DNA of 19,352 nt from Treponema sp. (GTDB lineage Bacteria > Spirochaetota > Spirochaetia > Treponematales > Breznakiellaceae). The stretch is from NCBI GenBank assembly GCA_031273185.1, contig JAISSG010000162.1:1-19352 (forward strand), given 5' to 3'. Below, piece after piece: positions 1 through 7,199 of the stretch (its first letter is position 1; each line of letters starts with the position of its first letter). The position numbers and the translations under genes are program-made. Below the pieces are notes generated by a model. That model made no database searches. It was not told the DNA's origin and saw only the letters and a list, made by a program, of their open reading frames with translations.

Positions 1-455
1 GTTATGGGCTTGATCTTCCCGAGCAGGCGGCGCTGGAAAAGGCGGCACTTATGTCCGCGCTGGAACGGGACATCGCGGCCTTTGCCGACGGCAGTGATAC
101 CCTTATCGGCGAACGCGGGCTGACACTTTCCGGCGGGCAGAAACAGCGGGTCGCCATCGCCCGTGCTCAGGTGATGAACAGCGAAATTCTCATCCTTGAC
201 GATTCGCTGTCGGCGGTTGATGCGGAGACCGAACGGAAAATTCTTGACGCGCTGTTGCTGGAGAGAAAAGGTAAAACAACGATAATCATTTCACATCGGG
301 TTTCAACGCTTCGCTATGCGGACAAGGTGCTTGTTCTTGACGGGGGAAGGCAGAGCGAATACGGCAGCCCGGCAGAGTTGGCGAACAGCGGGGGATTTTA
401 CTCGCGCATGGCTGCCCTGCAGCAGCTTGATTCGGACGGTGTGCAGCATGGCTGA
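1..455 (+). CDS. ABC exporter half-transporter, ATPase C-terminus (partial, BmrC/YheI-like)
   Basis: The reading frame is open from base 3, so this is the 3' end of a gene that begins upstream. What remains is the second half of an ABC nucleotide-binding domain: the signature LSGGQKQR (about 141-164), Walker B ILILDD (186-203), a D-loop (SAVDAETE) and the H-loop histidine in IIISHRVST. The residue after the Walker B aspartate, normally the catalytic glutamate, is aspartate (codon 201-203), so this subunit contributes a degenerate ATP site. The next gene has the intact glutamate, and the two overlap by 8 bases. The pair therefore looks like a heterodimeric type IV exporter of the BmrC/BmrD (YheI/YheH) kind, which in Bacillus exports drugs. 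The substrate here is unknown. The membrane domain lies outside the window. ABC family is certain; the BmrC assignment is inferred from the partner. Confidence 0.9.
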   Translation, partial: YGLDLPEQAALEKAALMSALERDIAAFADGSDTLIGERGLTLSGGQKQRVAIARAQVMNSEILILDDSLSAVDAETERKILDALLLERKGKTTIIISHRVSTLRYADKVLVLDGGRQSEYGSPAELANSGGFYSRMAALQQLDSDGVQHG

Positions 456-2577
456 TTACTTTGAGACCGATACGATCACCAAGGAGTACGACGGCAAACT
501 GGTGCGCCGCATACTCTCGTACCTCAAGCCCTACCGTTTGCTGGTGTTCCTGACACTCGCCGCTCTGGTGGTTTCAACCCTCGGCGAATTGTACATCCCT
601 GTGCTGCAACAGCGGATTATCGACGGCTCGATACTGGCGCGCTTTCTCGCTTTCAAAAGCGATGCCCAGCAGAACCTCAGCGACGAGGCAGCGGCTGTTT
701 GCGCCGAATTTACCGCCCTGCCCGGTACGCTTGCATTTGGCGGCATGGTCTTTGTCCCGCAGAACCAGCGCACGGTGATGCAGGGCAGGGTGGAGCAGGA
801 ACTGCGGGACAAAGGCGTTCTCGACTCCGTCTTCTGGTACGCCTTTTCCTGCACGGCGAACAATCCCGCAGTACCGCTGTTGCGTAAACACGAATCGTTG
901 TTCCTGCTGGCAGATGACGGCAGCGGCGGCGCGGCAATCAGGATAACCGACCTTAACTCACTGCCAGCCAGCGAAATTGCGATCATCCGCAAAGGTGACA
1001 TCGCCAGCGTTATTCGCGGCGGGATTATTTTTCTGGCCTTGCTCATTTTTGTCTTTATCTTTACCTTCTCGCAGATATGGACGGCAAACCTGATGACCCA
1101 GCGGGTAATGAAGGACATACGTCTAGGGCTGTTCAGGAAAACCCTTTCCCAGTCAACGGCGTTCCTCTCCCGCCATCCGGTCGGACGTATCGTCACCCGC
1201 CTTACCGGTGATGTCGAGACGATGGAAGAATTTTTCACCACGGTGCTGGCGGCGTTCCTAAAAGACATCTCCGTCATGGCGGGGGTATTGGTAACGCTGT
1301 TTATACTGTCCCCCCAGCTTGCCCTCTGCGTAATTGCAACCCTGCCGCCGGTCGTCATCGTTACCCTTATCAGCAGGGTAAAGGCGCGGGACGCATTCCG
1401 CCGCCAGCGGACGGCATCGTCAAAGGTCTACGCCTACCTCGCCGAGCGGCTTGCCGGAATTCAGGTGGTGCAGCTTTTCCGGCGCGAGCAGAAAAGCGGC
1501 AGGGAATTTGCCGAACGCAACGACGAACTTTTGCACGCCAACCTTGGCGAAATGTACGTCTTTGCCACATTCCGTCCTGCCGTCGAGTGGTTTGCCACAT
1601 TAACGGCTGCGGTTGTAATCGTCGTAGGCAGCAAGATGATCCTCTCGCTTTCGGTTTCGCTTGGGGTACTTATCGCCTTTGTCAACCTCGTGCAGATGTT
1701 CTACGCGCCGGTTACGGACATCGCCGAAAAGTACACCCTGTTGCAATCCGCAATGGCGGGCGGCGAGCGGGTGTTCAAGCTGATGGACACCGACGAGCAG
1801 ATACCCGACACCGGCACAAAACCGGCGGCGATTCGCGGCCACGTCGAATTTGACAATGTGCGCTTTGCCTACAAAAGCGGCGAGGATGTGCTGCGCGGAC
1901 TCAACTTTGCGATAAAGCCCGGCGAGATGGCGGCGATAGTCGGCTACACCGGCGCAGGCAAGACAACGATCATCAATGTACTGTCCCGGCTTTGGGACAT
2001 CGATTCCGGCGAGATACGTCTGGACGGCATCCCGGTCAAGGACATCCCGCTTGACGACCTGCGCCGCGCCGTGCTGCCCGTCTTGCAGGACGTGTTTCTC
2101 TTTTCCGGCACGGTGGCAGAAAACATCAGCCTTGGCCTCGACCTTACCCCAGAGCAGATCATCGATGCGGCAAAGGCCGTCCACGCCCACGAATTTATCT
2201 CCCGTTTGCCGGAGGGCTACCAGACCATGCTGTCCGAAGGCGCGACAAACATCTCTTCCGGCCAGCGCCAGCTTATCAGCTTTGCCCGTGTCATCGCCCA
2301 CAACCCCAAAGTGGTGATCCTTGACGAGGCGACCAGCTCCGTTGACACGGAAACCGAGCACCTGATCCAGATGGGCATCAAGCGCGTACTGTCCGGCAGG
2401 ACCTCGTTTGTCATCGCCCACCGCCTTTCCACGATACGCAACGCCGACCGCATCCTTGTCCTTTCCGGCGGCACCCTTGCCGAAACCGGCACCCACGACG
2501 AACTGATTGCGAACAACGGCCTGTACGCGGGATTGTACCGTTTGCAGTACAGCGATCAGGTAACCGATAACACTTGA
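448..2577 (+). CDS. ABC exporter half-transporter with large extracytoplasmic insert (BmrD/YheH-like)
   Basis: A 709-residue protein with an N-terminal membrane domain fused to an ATPase domain. The ATG at 448 is chosen because it gives a normal N-terminus (MADYFETD), has GGACGG just upstream, and overlaps the previous stop by 8 bases; upstream in-frame starts would run through the previous gene. TM1 is at about 26-46 and TM2 at about 193-213. Between them lies a hydrophilic loop of about 135 residues with two cysteines (C85, C135), where ordinary exporters have a short loop. BmrD of Bacillus carries an extracellular domain at the same place. The ATPase has Walker A GYTGAGKTT (499-507), a Q-loop (LQDVFLFSGT), a non-standard signature SSGQRQ, Walker B with catalytic E627, and H-loop IAHRLST. 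With the upstream subunit (Asp instead of Glu) this predicts one consensus and one degenerate ATP site. The substrate is unknown. Confidence 0.93.
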   Translation: MADYFETDTITKEYDGKLVRRILSYLKPYRLLVFLTLAALVVSTLGELYIPVLQQRIIDGSILARFLAFKSDAQQNLSDEAAAVCAEFTALPGTLAFGGMVFVPQNQRTVMQGRVEQELRDKGVLDSVFWYAFSCTANNPAVPLLRKHESLFLLADDGSGGAAIRITDLNSLPASEIAIIRKGDIASVIRGGIIFLALLIFVFIFTFSQIWTANLMTQRVMKDIRLGLFRKTLSQSTAFLSRHPVGRIVTRLTGDVETMEEFFTTVLAAFLKDISVMAGVLVTLFILSPQLALCVIATLPPVVIVTLISRVKARDAFRRQRTASSKVYAYLAERLAGIQVVQLFRREQKSGREFAERNDELLHANLGEMYVFATFRPAVEWFATLTAAVVIVVGSKMILSLSVSLGVLIAFVNLVQMFYAPVTDIAEKYTLLQSAMAGGERVFKLMDTDEQIPDTGTKPAAIRGHVEFDNVRFAYKSGEDVLRGLNFAIKPGEMAAIVGYTGAGKTTIINVLSRLWDIDSGEIRLDGIPVKDIPLDDLRRAVLPVLQDVFLFSGTVAENISLGLDLTPEQIIDAAKAVHAHEFISRLPEGYQTMLSEGATNISSGQRQLISFARVIAHNPKVVILDEATSSVDTETEHLIQMGIKRVLSGRTSFVIAHRLSTIRNADRILVLSGGTLAETGTHDELIANNGLYAGLYRLQYSDQVTDNT

Positions 2578-2602
2578 CAGCATTTGCGGTTTGGTATAAA
2601 GT
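2574..2602 (+). promoter_or_regulatory. Putative sigma70 promoter for the XRE regulator
   Basis: A perfect TTGACA (2574-2579) overlaps the stop codon of the exporter gene (TGA, 2575-2577). It is followed by TATAAA at 2595-2600 (15-base spacer) or TAAAGT at 2597-2602 (17-base spacer). This would start a transcript about 125 bases upstream of the regulator gene, running through the two hairpins at 2685-2713. The prediction rests on sequence only. Confidence 0.45.
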
Positions 2603-2684
2603 TAACTTATCCTTGGTTTGCATCATGAGGACTAAGGAATGAAGAAATGCGTCTACGGCGCAGTAGGCATTTATTGTATACATT

Positions 2685-2713
2685 GCGGGTTTTGCCCGCC
2701 CGCCTTACGGCGG
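2685..2713 (+). repeat. Two adjacent GC-rich hairpins in the leader of the XRE gene
   Basis: GCGGG-ttttg-CCCGC (2685-2699) is followed directly by CCGCC-ttac-GGCGG (2700-2713). Both stems are perfect, five base pairs each, with 5- and 4-base loops. They are GC-rich, contrasting with the A+T-rich genes that follow, and end about 8 bases before the Shine-Dalgarno sequence at 2721. They could attenuate the transcript, shape the leader, or be a copy of a dispersed palindromic repeat. No T-run follows, so a standard terminator is unlikely. Confidence 0.5.
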
Positions 2714-2733
2714 CAAATATAAGGGGGTTTAAA

Positions 2734-3051
2734 ATGAATGAAGAAAATAAGACTAGGGCATTATTTGTCGCCAATCTCGTCCGTTTGAGGAAGGAAGCCG
2801 GATTTTCACAATTTGTTATGGCTAAACAGGCAGGATTAACTCATAATTTTATCAATGATTTGGAAAATATGAAAAAAAATCCTTCTCTTAAAACGTTAGA
2901 CCGGCTATCAAAAGCATTAAATGTTGACCCCTTACAGTTTTTTATAGACCCCAGCAATTGGAATAATGCAGATATACATTTTTTGACAATATTGGATAGT
3001 ATCAATAAAAGTATAAACAAAATATTTGATAATTACCGAAAGAAAGCATAA
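2734..3051 (+). CDS. Small XRE-family helix-turn-helix regulator
   Basis: A 105-residue protein beginning MNEENKTRALF. The ATG at 2734 is chosen because a strong Shine-Dalgarno sequence (AAGGGGG, 2721-2727) sits 6 bases before it; the frame stays open upstream to an ATG at 2647, but that stretch would translate the leader hairpins. Residues about 10-65 fit the Cro/C1 (XRE) fold: RLRKEAGFSQ (helix 1), MAKQAGLTHNFINDLE (helix-turn-helix), then PSLKTLDRLSKALNVDPLQFF. The roughly 40 C-terminal residues are rich in Asn, Ile and Lys and may serve dimerisation. It is a probable DNA-binding repressor of itself or of the genes just downstream, but its target and signal cannot be told. Base composition is much more A+T-rich than the exporter genes. 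Family is confident; role is inferred. Confidence 0.88.
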   Translation: MNEENKTRALFVANLVRLRKEAGFSQFVMAKQAGLTHNFINDLENMKKNPSLKTLDRLSKALNVDPLQFFIDPSNWNNADIHFLTILDSINKSINKIFDNYRKKA

Positions 3052-3273
3052 AATGTATGATACAACGGCGATTTCTCGTTGGCCAGCGCACACAGGTGAA
3101 TCTCAATCCATTTGCTTGCGTGTGCCAGTTTCGCAAAGAACACGATAGCTATTATGTCCTTCATCAGCTAGGCTTTGTTCATGCGTTTGTCGTGCATTAT
3201 GACTTGACGTGTATTGGCAATTTAGAATATTTTGGTATAATGATCATATAAAACATTGGAGGAGATAAAAATA
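3052..3273. other. Spacer without a convincing gene
   Basis: These 222 bases separate the regulator from the MotA-like gene. A 64-codon frame (3057-3251) begins 5 bases after the regulator's stop but lacks a ribosome-binding site and has an odd Cys/His/aromatic-rich composition. Base composition is more balanced than in the flanking A+T-rich genes, so this may be a remnant of something else. The 3' end holds the promoter and ribosome-binding site of the next gene. Confidence 0.5.
3214..3241 (+). promoter_or_regulatory. Strong-looking sigma70 promoter with extended -10
   Basis: TTGGCA (3214-3219), a 16-base spacer and a perfect TATAAT (3236-3241) preceded by TGG, which makes an extended -10 element. 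Transcription would begin near 3248. The message would have a short leader with GGAGGAG at 3258-3264, 9 bases before the ATG at 3274. This suggests that the MotA-like gene and the lipoprotein gene are transcribed independently of the regulator. Confidence 0.65.
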
Positions 3274-3777
3274 ATGAATGAAATTGATTTTATGGAAGAA
3301 TACAACGCCATATTTGAACGTTCATTGGTATTTTCCATAATATCGCGTTCTATGGGATTTGTATCATTGGAAAATCTATTGGATAAAGAGAAATATAACC
3401 AAAGAGATATATTTGAATATGGTATGCGTTTGATATTGGACGGTAAAACACCTGAAATAATAGAAAAAATATTTACTAATCTTATAAATCTTGAGACAGA
3501 TAAGGAGAGAAAAATATTAAAAAATATGCAGAAAGACGCTGTCTTGTCAATACAAAAAGGTATTCCCACAAAAGAACTTATGTGGATACTGAATTCATAT
3601 GTAAATATTGAACTTGATAAAGCCACGGAAAAGTTTGATGAAATAAATAAATTTATCGAAAAAGTGTCGGCGGAAGTATTCCCTAATAGACAGGATGATT
3701 ATTTGGGAATGTATCAAAAATTTGCAGAAAAAATAGTGAATGAATTTTTTAAGGAAAAAAAGGTGGCAGATGATTAA
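3274..3777 (+). CDS. Soluble protein resembling the MotA cytoplasmic domain
   Basis: A 167-residue protein beginning MNEIDFMEEYN. The ATG at 3274 follows GGAGGAG (3258-3264) by 9 bases. A TTG at 3256 is in frame but would lie inside the start of that ribosome-binding site. Residues about 20-70 resemble the N-terminal cytoplasmic region of MotA stator proteins: R-x-x-G-F-V-S-L-E-x-L, then an acidic stretch, then R-D-I-F-E-Y-G-M-R-L-I-L-D-G-x-x-P-E-I-I. This matches the MotA pattern 'R..G.laLE ... f...G..lvvDG.d.e.i'. There are no membrane segments, so it cannot be a stator channel itself. The rest is helical and Lys/Glu-rich. It might interact with the flagellar motor or be a paralogue with a new task. 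Downstream, the lipoprotein start overlaps its stop (ATGATTAA). The MotA likeness is my reading by eye and is the uncertain part. Confidence 0.6.
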   Translation: MNEIDFMEEYNAIFERSLVFSIISRSMGFVSLENLLDKEKYNQRDIFEYGMRLILDGKTPEIIEKIFTNLINLETDKERKILKNMQKDAVLSIQKGIPTKELMWILNSYVNIELDKATEKFDEINKFIEKVSAEVFPNRQDDYLGMYQKFAEKIVNEFFKEKKVADD

Positions 3778-4312
3778 CATGGATAAAAGAAAAATACTAC
3801 AGGTTATTGGTGTTGGGTTTCTTTTTTATTTGTTGCTCGTTTCATGCCAACAAAGCCAGCGAAACGAAACATTTATCGGATATAGTGATGTAATAGTGAA
3901 TTCACCAACATTACTATGGGGTTCGTCAACGGAAGACTTGAAAAATAAATACCCTAATGTTGTCAATGAATCAGGTGATAATATTACTTTTGATGAATAT
4001 AACCTGAATGGAAAAATCTGGAGATTTTTTGATTTCATTGACAATCAATTATGGAGGGTTGGTGTTAGCTATGGAGAGCATAGCGATGACGAGTTGGATT
4101 TATTGAGAAAAGATTTACAAAAAAAATATGGAATATCTTTAATTGAAGATAATGGTACAATAGAAGCTTGGTATTTAGAAAGCAATGAATATAATCAAAT
4201 TGTATTTTTAATTAATAAATTAGAAAATAATACCATTAATTGTTCGTATATAAATCCCCCTTTAATGGATTTACATTGGAAAAAATATATATACCCTTTG
4301 GTTTATGATTGA
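3770..4312 (+). CDS. Small putative lipoprotein of unknown function
   Basis: A 180-residue protein. The start at ATG 3770 overlaps the stop of the MotA-like gene by 8 bases, with AAGG (3759-3762) 7 bases upstream; ATG 3779 is an alternative that removes three residues. The N-terminus is a lipoprotein signal: KRK, a hydrophobic stretch (ILQVIGVGFLFYLLL), then lipobox L-V-S-C with the lipid-bearing cysteine at 26. The mature part starts QQSQRNETF, contains W-G-S-S-T-E-D-L-K near residue 50 and is rich in Asn, Trp and Tyr. I do not recognise a family. Composition is very A+T-rich like its two upstream neighbours. Translational coupling suggests that it is co-expressed with the MotA-like protein. 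A weak terminator begins at its stop codon. Confidence 0.75.
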   Translation: MINMDKRKILQVIGVGFLFYLLLVSCQQSQRNETFIGYSDVIVNSPTLLWGSSTEDLKNKYPNVVNESGDNITFDEYNLNGKIWRFFDFIDNQLWRVGVSYGEHSDDELDLLRKDLQKKYGISLIEDNGTIEAWYLESNEYNQIVFLINKLENNTINCSYINPPLMDLHWKKYIYPLVYD

Positions 4313-4339
4313 ACAAATCAGTGGTTAATCATTTTTTTT
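4306..4339 (+). terminator. Weak Rho-independent terminator
   Basis: TGATTGA (4306-4312) can pair with TTAATCA (4325-4331), giving seven pairs with one G-T wobble and a 12-base loop. Eight T residues follow at once (4332-4339). The stem is A+T-rich and so weak. It overlaps the lipoprotein stop codon and would close the A+T-rich transcription unit. Confidence 0.45.
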
Positions 4340-4428
4340 GTAAATATGGGGTAAAAAATTTATCGCATAAATGGTGCAATAAGAATAATGGTGTACGGAT
4401 AAACGGCACATAACAAACGGTATACGAA

Positions 4429-4450
4429 AATGGGAGGCCATCTTCCCATT
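4429..4450. repeat. Inverted repeat upstream of the TonB-receptor-like gene
   Basis: AATGGGA (4429-4435) and TCCCATT (4444-4450) form perfect arms around an 8-base centre, about 50 bases before the receptor start. It could be an operator for the receptor gene or a hairpin. No T-run follows directly. The 4313-4499 gap otherwise shows A+T-rich sequence and no clear promoter. Confidence 0.45.
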
Positions 4451-4499
4451 CTTACCTGTCAATTGTTATTTTTTGCCTTGTATGCTATGCTTTTGGGTA

Positions 4500-7199
4500 A
4501 TGCCGTGTCAGCGACTTGCCGTTTTATTCGCTGTCTTTCTCTTTGTTTTCCTGCCCTCGGCGGTTTTTGCCAGGGATATTGAAATTTTTGTCGAGGACGG
4601 GGAACTGGAGCTTCCCCTGGAAGGGGCCGTGGTTTCCCTGCGGAACGGGCAGCAGTTTGTCTGTGGCGAAAACGGCATTGCCCTGGTAAGCCTCCCCGAC
4701 GACCGGCAAACAATCGTGCAGATCAGTTACCCCGGCTACGATCCCCAGCGATTGACAATCCCTGCGGCTGCGGCCAGTGCGGGCATCGTGCGTTTTACCG
4801 CCTCGCTCCACCTGGGCGGCGTCATGATGGGCCGCGAGCTGGTGATCGAGGCGGAACGGCCGGATACCAGCGAAACAAGAAGCGGGCGCAGCGTGGCAAT
4901 TTCCGAGCGGGAACTGACACGCACGGCAGAGATCGGCATCATCGAGGACGTGATGAGTTCGGTGAAGCTGCTGCCGGGCGTCGGCTACACGGGGATGTTC
5001 GGCGCCACGCCCTCGATTCGCGGCGGCGACCCCGGCGATCTTACCGCCTCGTTTGACGGCTTTTACCTTGAGCGCCCGTACCACTGGGTTGGCGCCGTCT
5101 CGATCTTTGATCCCAAAATGGTGTCAAGCGCGCGGTTGAGTCACGGGGTGTTTTCCAGCCGCTACGGCCATACCATTTCCGGCCTTCTGGAAATAACGTC
5201 CAAGTCGCCGTCCCCCACGGAAACGGAAATGGAAGTTGCCATCGGGTCAAGCGCCGCCAGCCTCAATCTTTCCTTTCCCCTGAACGGCAGAGGGGGAATC
5301 CTGTTCATGGGCAAGGTAACGTACTGGGACACCCTGATCTGGGCCGCGCAGGGCTTAAGCCGGGTCGTCGAAGACGAAACCCTGGACATGATCAACGCCA
5401 TAACCACTTCCCCCTACATACGAAGCGCTGCGCTGGCGGCTAATTACCGCATCAGCGCCGACACGGACTGGCGGCTCAACTTCTTTTTCGGCAGCGACGG
5501 GGTCGGCGCAAAATACAAAACCGATTATGACAACCCGGAAGAAAATATCCAGGGCAGAATAGAGATGGACGCTATTTACAACAACTACCAGGGGTTTCTT
5601 GTCACCGGCCTTACCACAAGCCCGAGGCCGTCGCTGGCGCTGCGGTTTACCGGGGGCGTTGGCTTTATCGACACCAAAACTTACGACATTCTCAGCAACG
5701 ATGTTATTGTTCAATATAACGATGATTTTCTGGGAACATTGCCGGATGACATTGCGAATAAGCTAAGTGATAAAGGGACTTACCGCGCTCCCGACACAAG
5801 CATGTTGATCGATCTTCAAAACACGATTTTCAATGCCCAGGTCAGGGCCGACGCGGATTGGGATTTGGGTCGTGGTTTTATCGCGGCGTTTGGCGTTCAG
5901 GAACTGTACTCCCTGTGGGCGCAAAAAGAGCGTATCAATCTCGCCCTGGAAGTGCCTGTTGCCGGTTTGCCGGAGTTATATAAAAAATTACTGCAAATGC
6001 AAAACCCAGGTCTTTTTCCTATACTTGATCTGCCGGAAGACTCAAATGCCGCGCTGATCCGGCTCATGGTCTACAACGGCGATGTTTTCAACCAGGGCTT
6101 TACCACCTCGGCCTATGGCATGGTGGAATACGCAACCCCAAACCGCTTCTTTGAGGCGGAATTGGGCCTGCGTCTCGATCATCTGTATTTTTTGGGAAAG
6201 GATTTCAGCGCCCAGACCATGCCCGCCCTGAACCCCAGGCTCAACCTTGATTTTAACGTCCTGAAAAACAGGGGATTGCTGGATTCCCTGAGCGTCACCG
6301 TCGGCACCGGCCTGTTCTCGTCGATAAACAGCCTTATCAGCTTTATGGAAGGCTCAAGCGGAATCGGCGGTTTCGATCTGAAGTTCAACCGAAGCTGGAC
6401 TTCGATCCTGGGGATCAGGCTGGATGTTGCTGACAGTTACAGTTTCAACATCGAGGGGTACTACAAGCGGGTGTTTGACCGGGCATACATCACCGCCGAT
6501 ATTACAACATCTGATAACATAAGCCCCACGTTTCTTTTTAACGGGATTGGCAACGTGTGGGGGTTTGACCTGCAACTGCAAAAACTCGAATCCAGGTACT
6601 GGGACGGCTGGATATCCTACTCGTTTAACTGGGCAAAGTATTTTGATCCGTCAAGCGGCGATCAGGGCGTTAACATGGGAACCACCAGCGGGGATAACGA
6701 ACGCTGGTACTACCCCTCGTTCCACCGTTTCCACAACTTCAACCTGGTGCTGAACATCAAGCCCCTGCAATGGCTCAACATAGCTGTGCGTTTTGGTTTT
6801 GCCAGCGGCACGCCCAGGAACATAGTAAGCGACACGGTTTACTCATACCCGGTGCAGATGGTTGACGCGGAAGGCAAGCCTATCCTCGATGAAAACGGCG
6901 AGCCCGTGATCATCCAAAAATACGGACGCGATTCATGGCCTGACCCTAACGAGAAGGAACGCTCAAGCTGGTCGCTTCCCCTCGACGTAAAATTCTCGTT
7001 TTTCCTTGCCAACCGAAAGGGCAGGGCAAACACGGAAATATACCTTGCGGCGGAAAACCTGCTGTCGCTGGTGTACAGGCCGCCGGGCAACACCAGGTTC
7101 AACGACTACACCGGCAGGGAAGAGGCGGCAGGTATCGGCACTTCCGGCTTCGACCTGCCCATCCCTATGGTATCCTTTGGCTTCAAGTGGCGGTACTAA
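4500..7199 (+). CDS. TonB-dependent-receptor-like outer-membrane protein
   Basis: About 899 residues from ATG 4500, which gives a compact signal peptide (MPCQRLAVLFAVFLFVFLPSAVFA, cleaved before RDIEIF). ATG 4482 and TTG 4473 are in-frame alternatives, and none has a clear ribosome-binding site. After the signal comes a small beta domain like the carboxypeptidase-regulatory repeats often found before receptor plugs (about 26-100: LEGAVVSLRNG ... ISYPGYDPQRL). A plug domain follows (about 125-240), with LPGVGYTGMFG, PSIRGGDPGDLTASFDGF and a segment ending LLEITSKSPSP. The remaining roughly 650 residues alternate short polar and aromatic strands as in a beta-barrel, and the protein ends FGFKWRY with the terminal aromatic typical of outer-membrane barrels. 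Such proteins take up siderophores, vitamins or sugars with TonB/ExbBD. No uptake partner lies nearby, so the ligand is unknown. It ends tail to tail with the ankyrin gene, sharing 4 bases. Confidence 0.85.
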   Translation: MPCQRLAVLFAVFLFVFLPSAVFARDIEIFVEDGELELPLEGAVVSLRNGQQFVCGENGIALVSLPDDRQTIVQISYPGYDPQRLTIPAAAASAGIVRFTASLHLGGVMMGRELVIEAERPDTSETRSGRSVAISERELTRTAEIGIIEDVMSSVKLLPGVGYTGMFGATPSIRGGDPGDLTASFDGFYLERPYHWVGAVSIFDPKMVSSARLSHGVFSSRYGHTISGLLEITSKSPSPTETEMEVAIGSSAASLNLSFPLNGRGGILFMGKVTYWDTLIWAAQGLSRVVEDETLDMINAITTSPYIRSAALAANYRISADTDWRLNFFFGSDGVGAKYKTDYDNPEENIQGRIEMDAIYNNYQGFLVTGLTTSPRPSLALRFTGGVGFIDTKTYDILSNDVIVQYNDDFLGTLPDDIANKLSDKGTYRAPDTSMLIDLQNTIFNAQVRADADWDLGRGFIAAFGVQELYSLWAQKERINLALEVPVAGLPELYKKLLQMQNPGLFPILDLPEDSNAALIRLMVYNGDVFNQGFTTSAYGMVEYATPNRFFEAELGLRLDHLYFLGKDFSAQTMPALNPRLNLDFNVLKNRGLLDSLSVTVGTGLFSSINSLISFMEGSSGIGGFDLKFNRSWTSILGIRLDVADSYSFNIEGYYKRVFDRAYITADITTSDNISPTFLFNGIGNVWGFDLQLQKLESRYWDGWISYSFNWAKYFDPSSGDQGVNMGTTSGDNERWYYPSFHRFHNFNLVLNIKPLQWLNIAVRFGFASGTPRNIVSDTVYSYPVQMVDAEGKPILDENGEPVIIQKYGRDSWPDPNEKERSSWSLPLDVKFSFFLANRKGRANTEIYLAAENLLSLVYRPPGNTRFNDYTGREEAAGIGTSGFDLPIPMVSFGFKWRY

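Noticed and set aside
316..447. Earlier start for the second exporter subunit
   Set aside because: It would overlap the first subunit by 140 bases with a low-complexity basic N-terminus, whereas ATG 448 has the usual short overlap and a ribosome-binding site.
1600..2583. A 327-codon minus-strand open frame opposite the exporter ATPase domain
   Set aside because: It lies wholly antisense to a clear ABC transporter gene, shows no domain, and comes from the G+C-rich third-base pattern of the real gene.
3057..3251. A 64-codon open frame between the XRE regulator and the MotA-like gene
   Set aside because: It has no ribosome-binding site and a Cys/His/aromatic-rich composition unlike a small soluble protein, and its end overlaps the promoter of the next gene. 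It is kept only as spacer.
2640..4430. The A+T-rich island as a prophage or toxin-antitoxin unit
   Set aside because: Apart from the XRE regulator there is no integrase, phage structural gene, attachment repeat or recognisable toxin fold.
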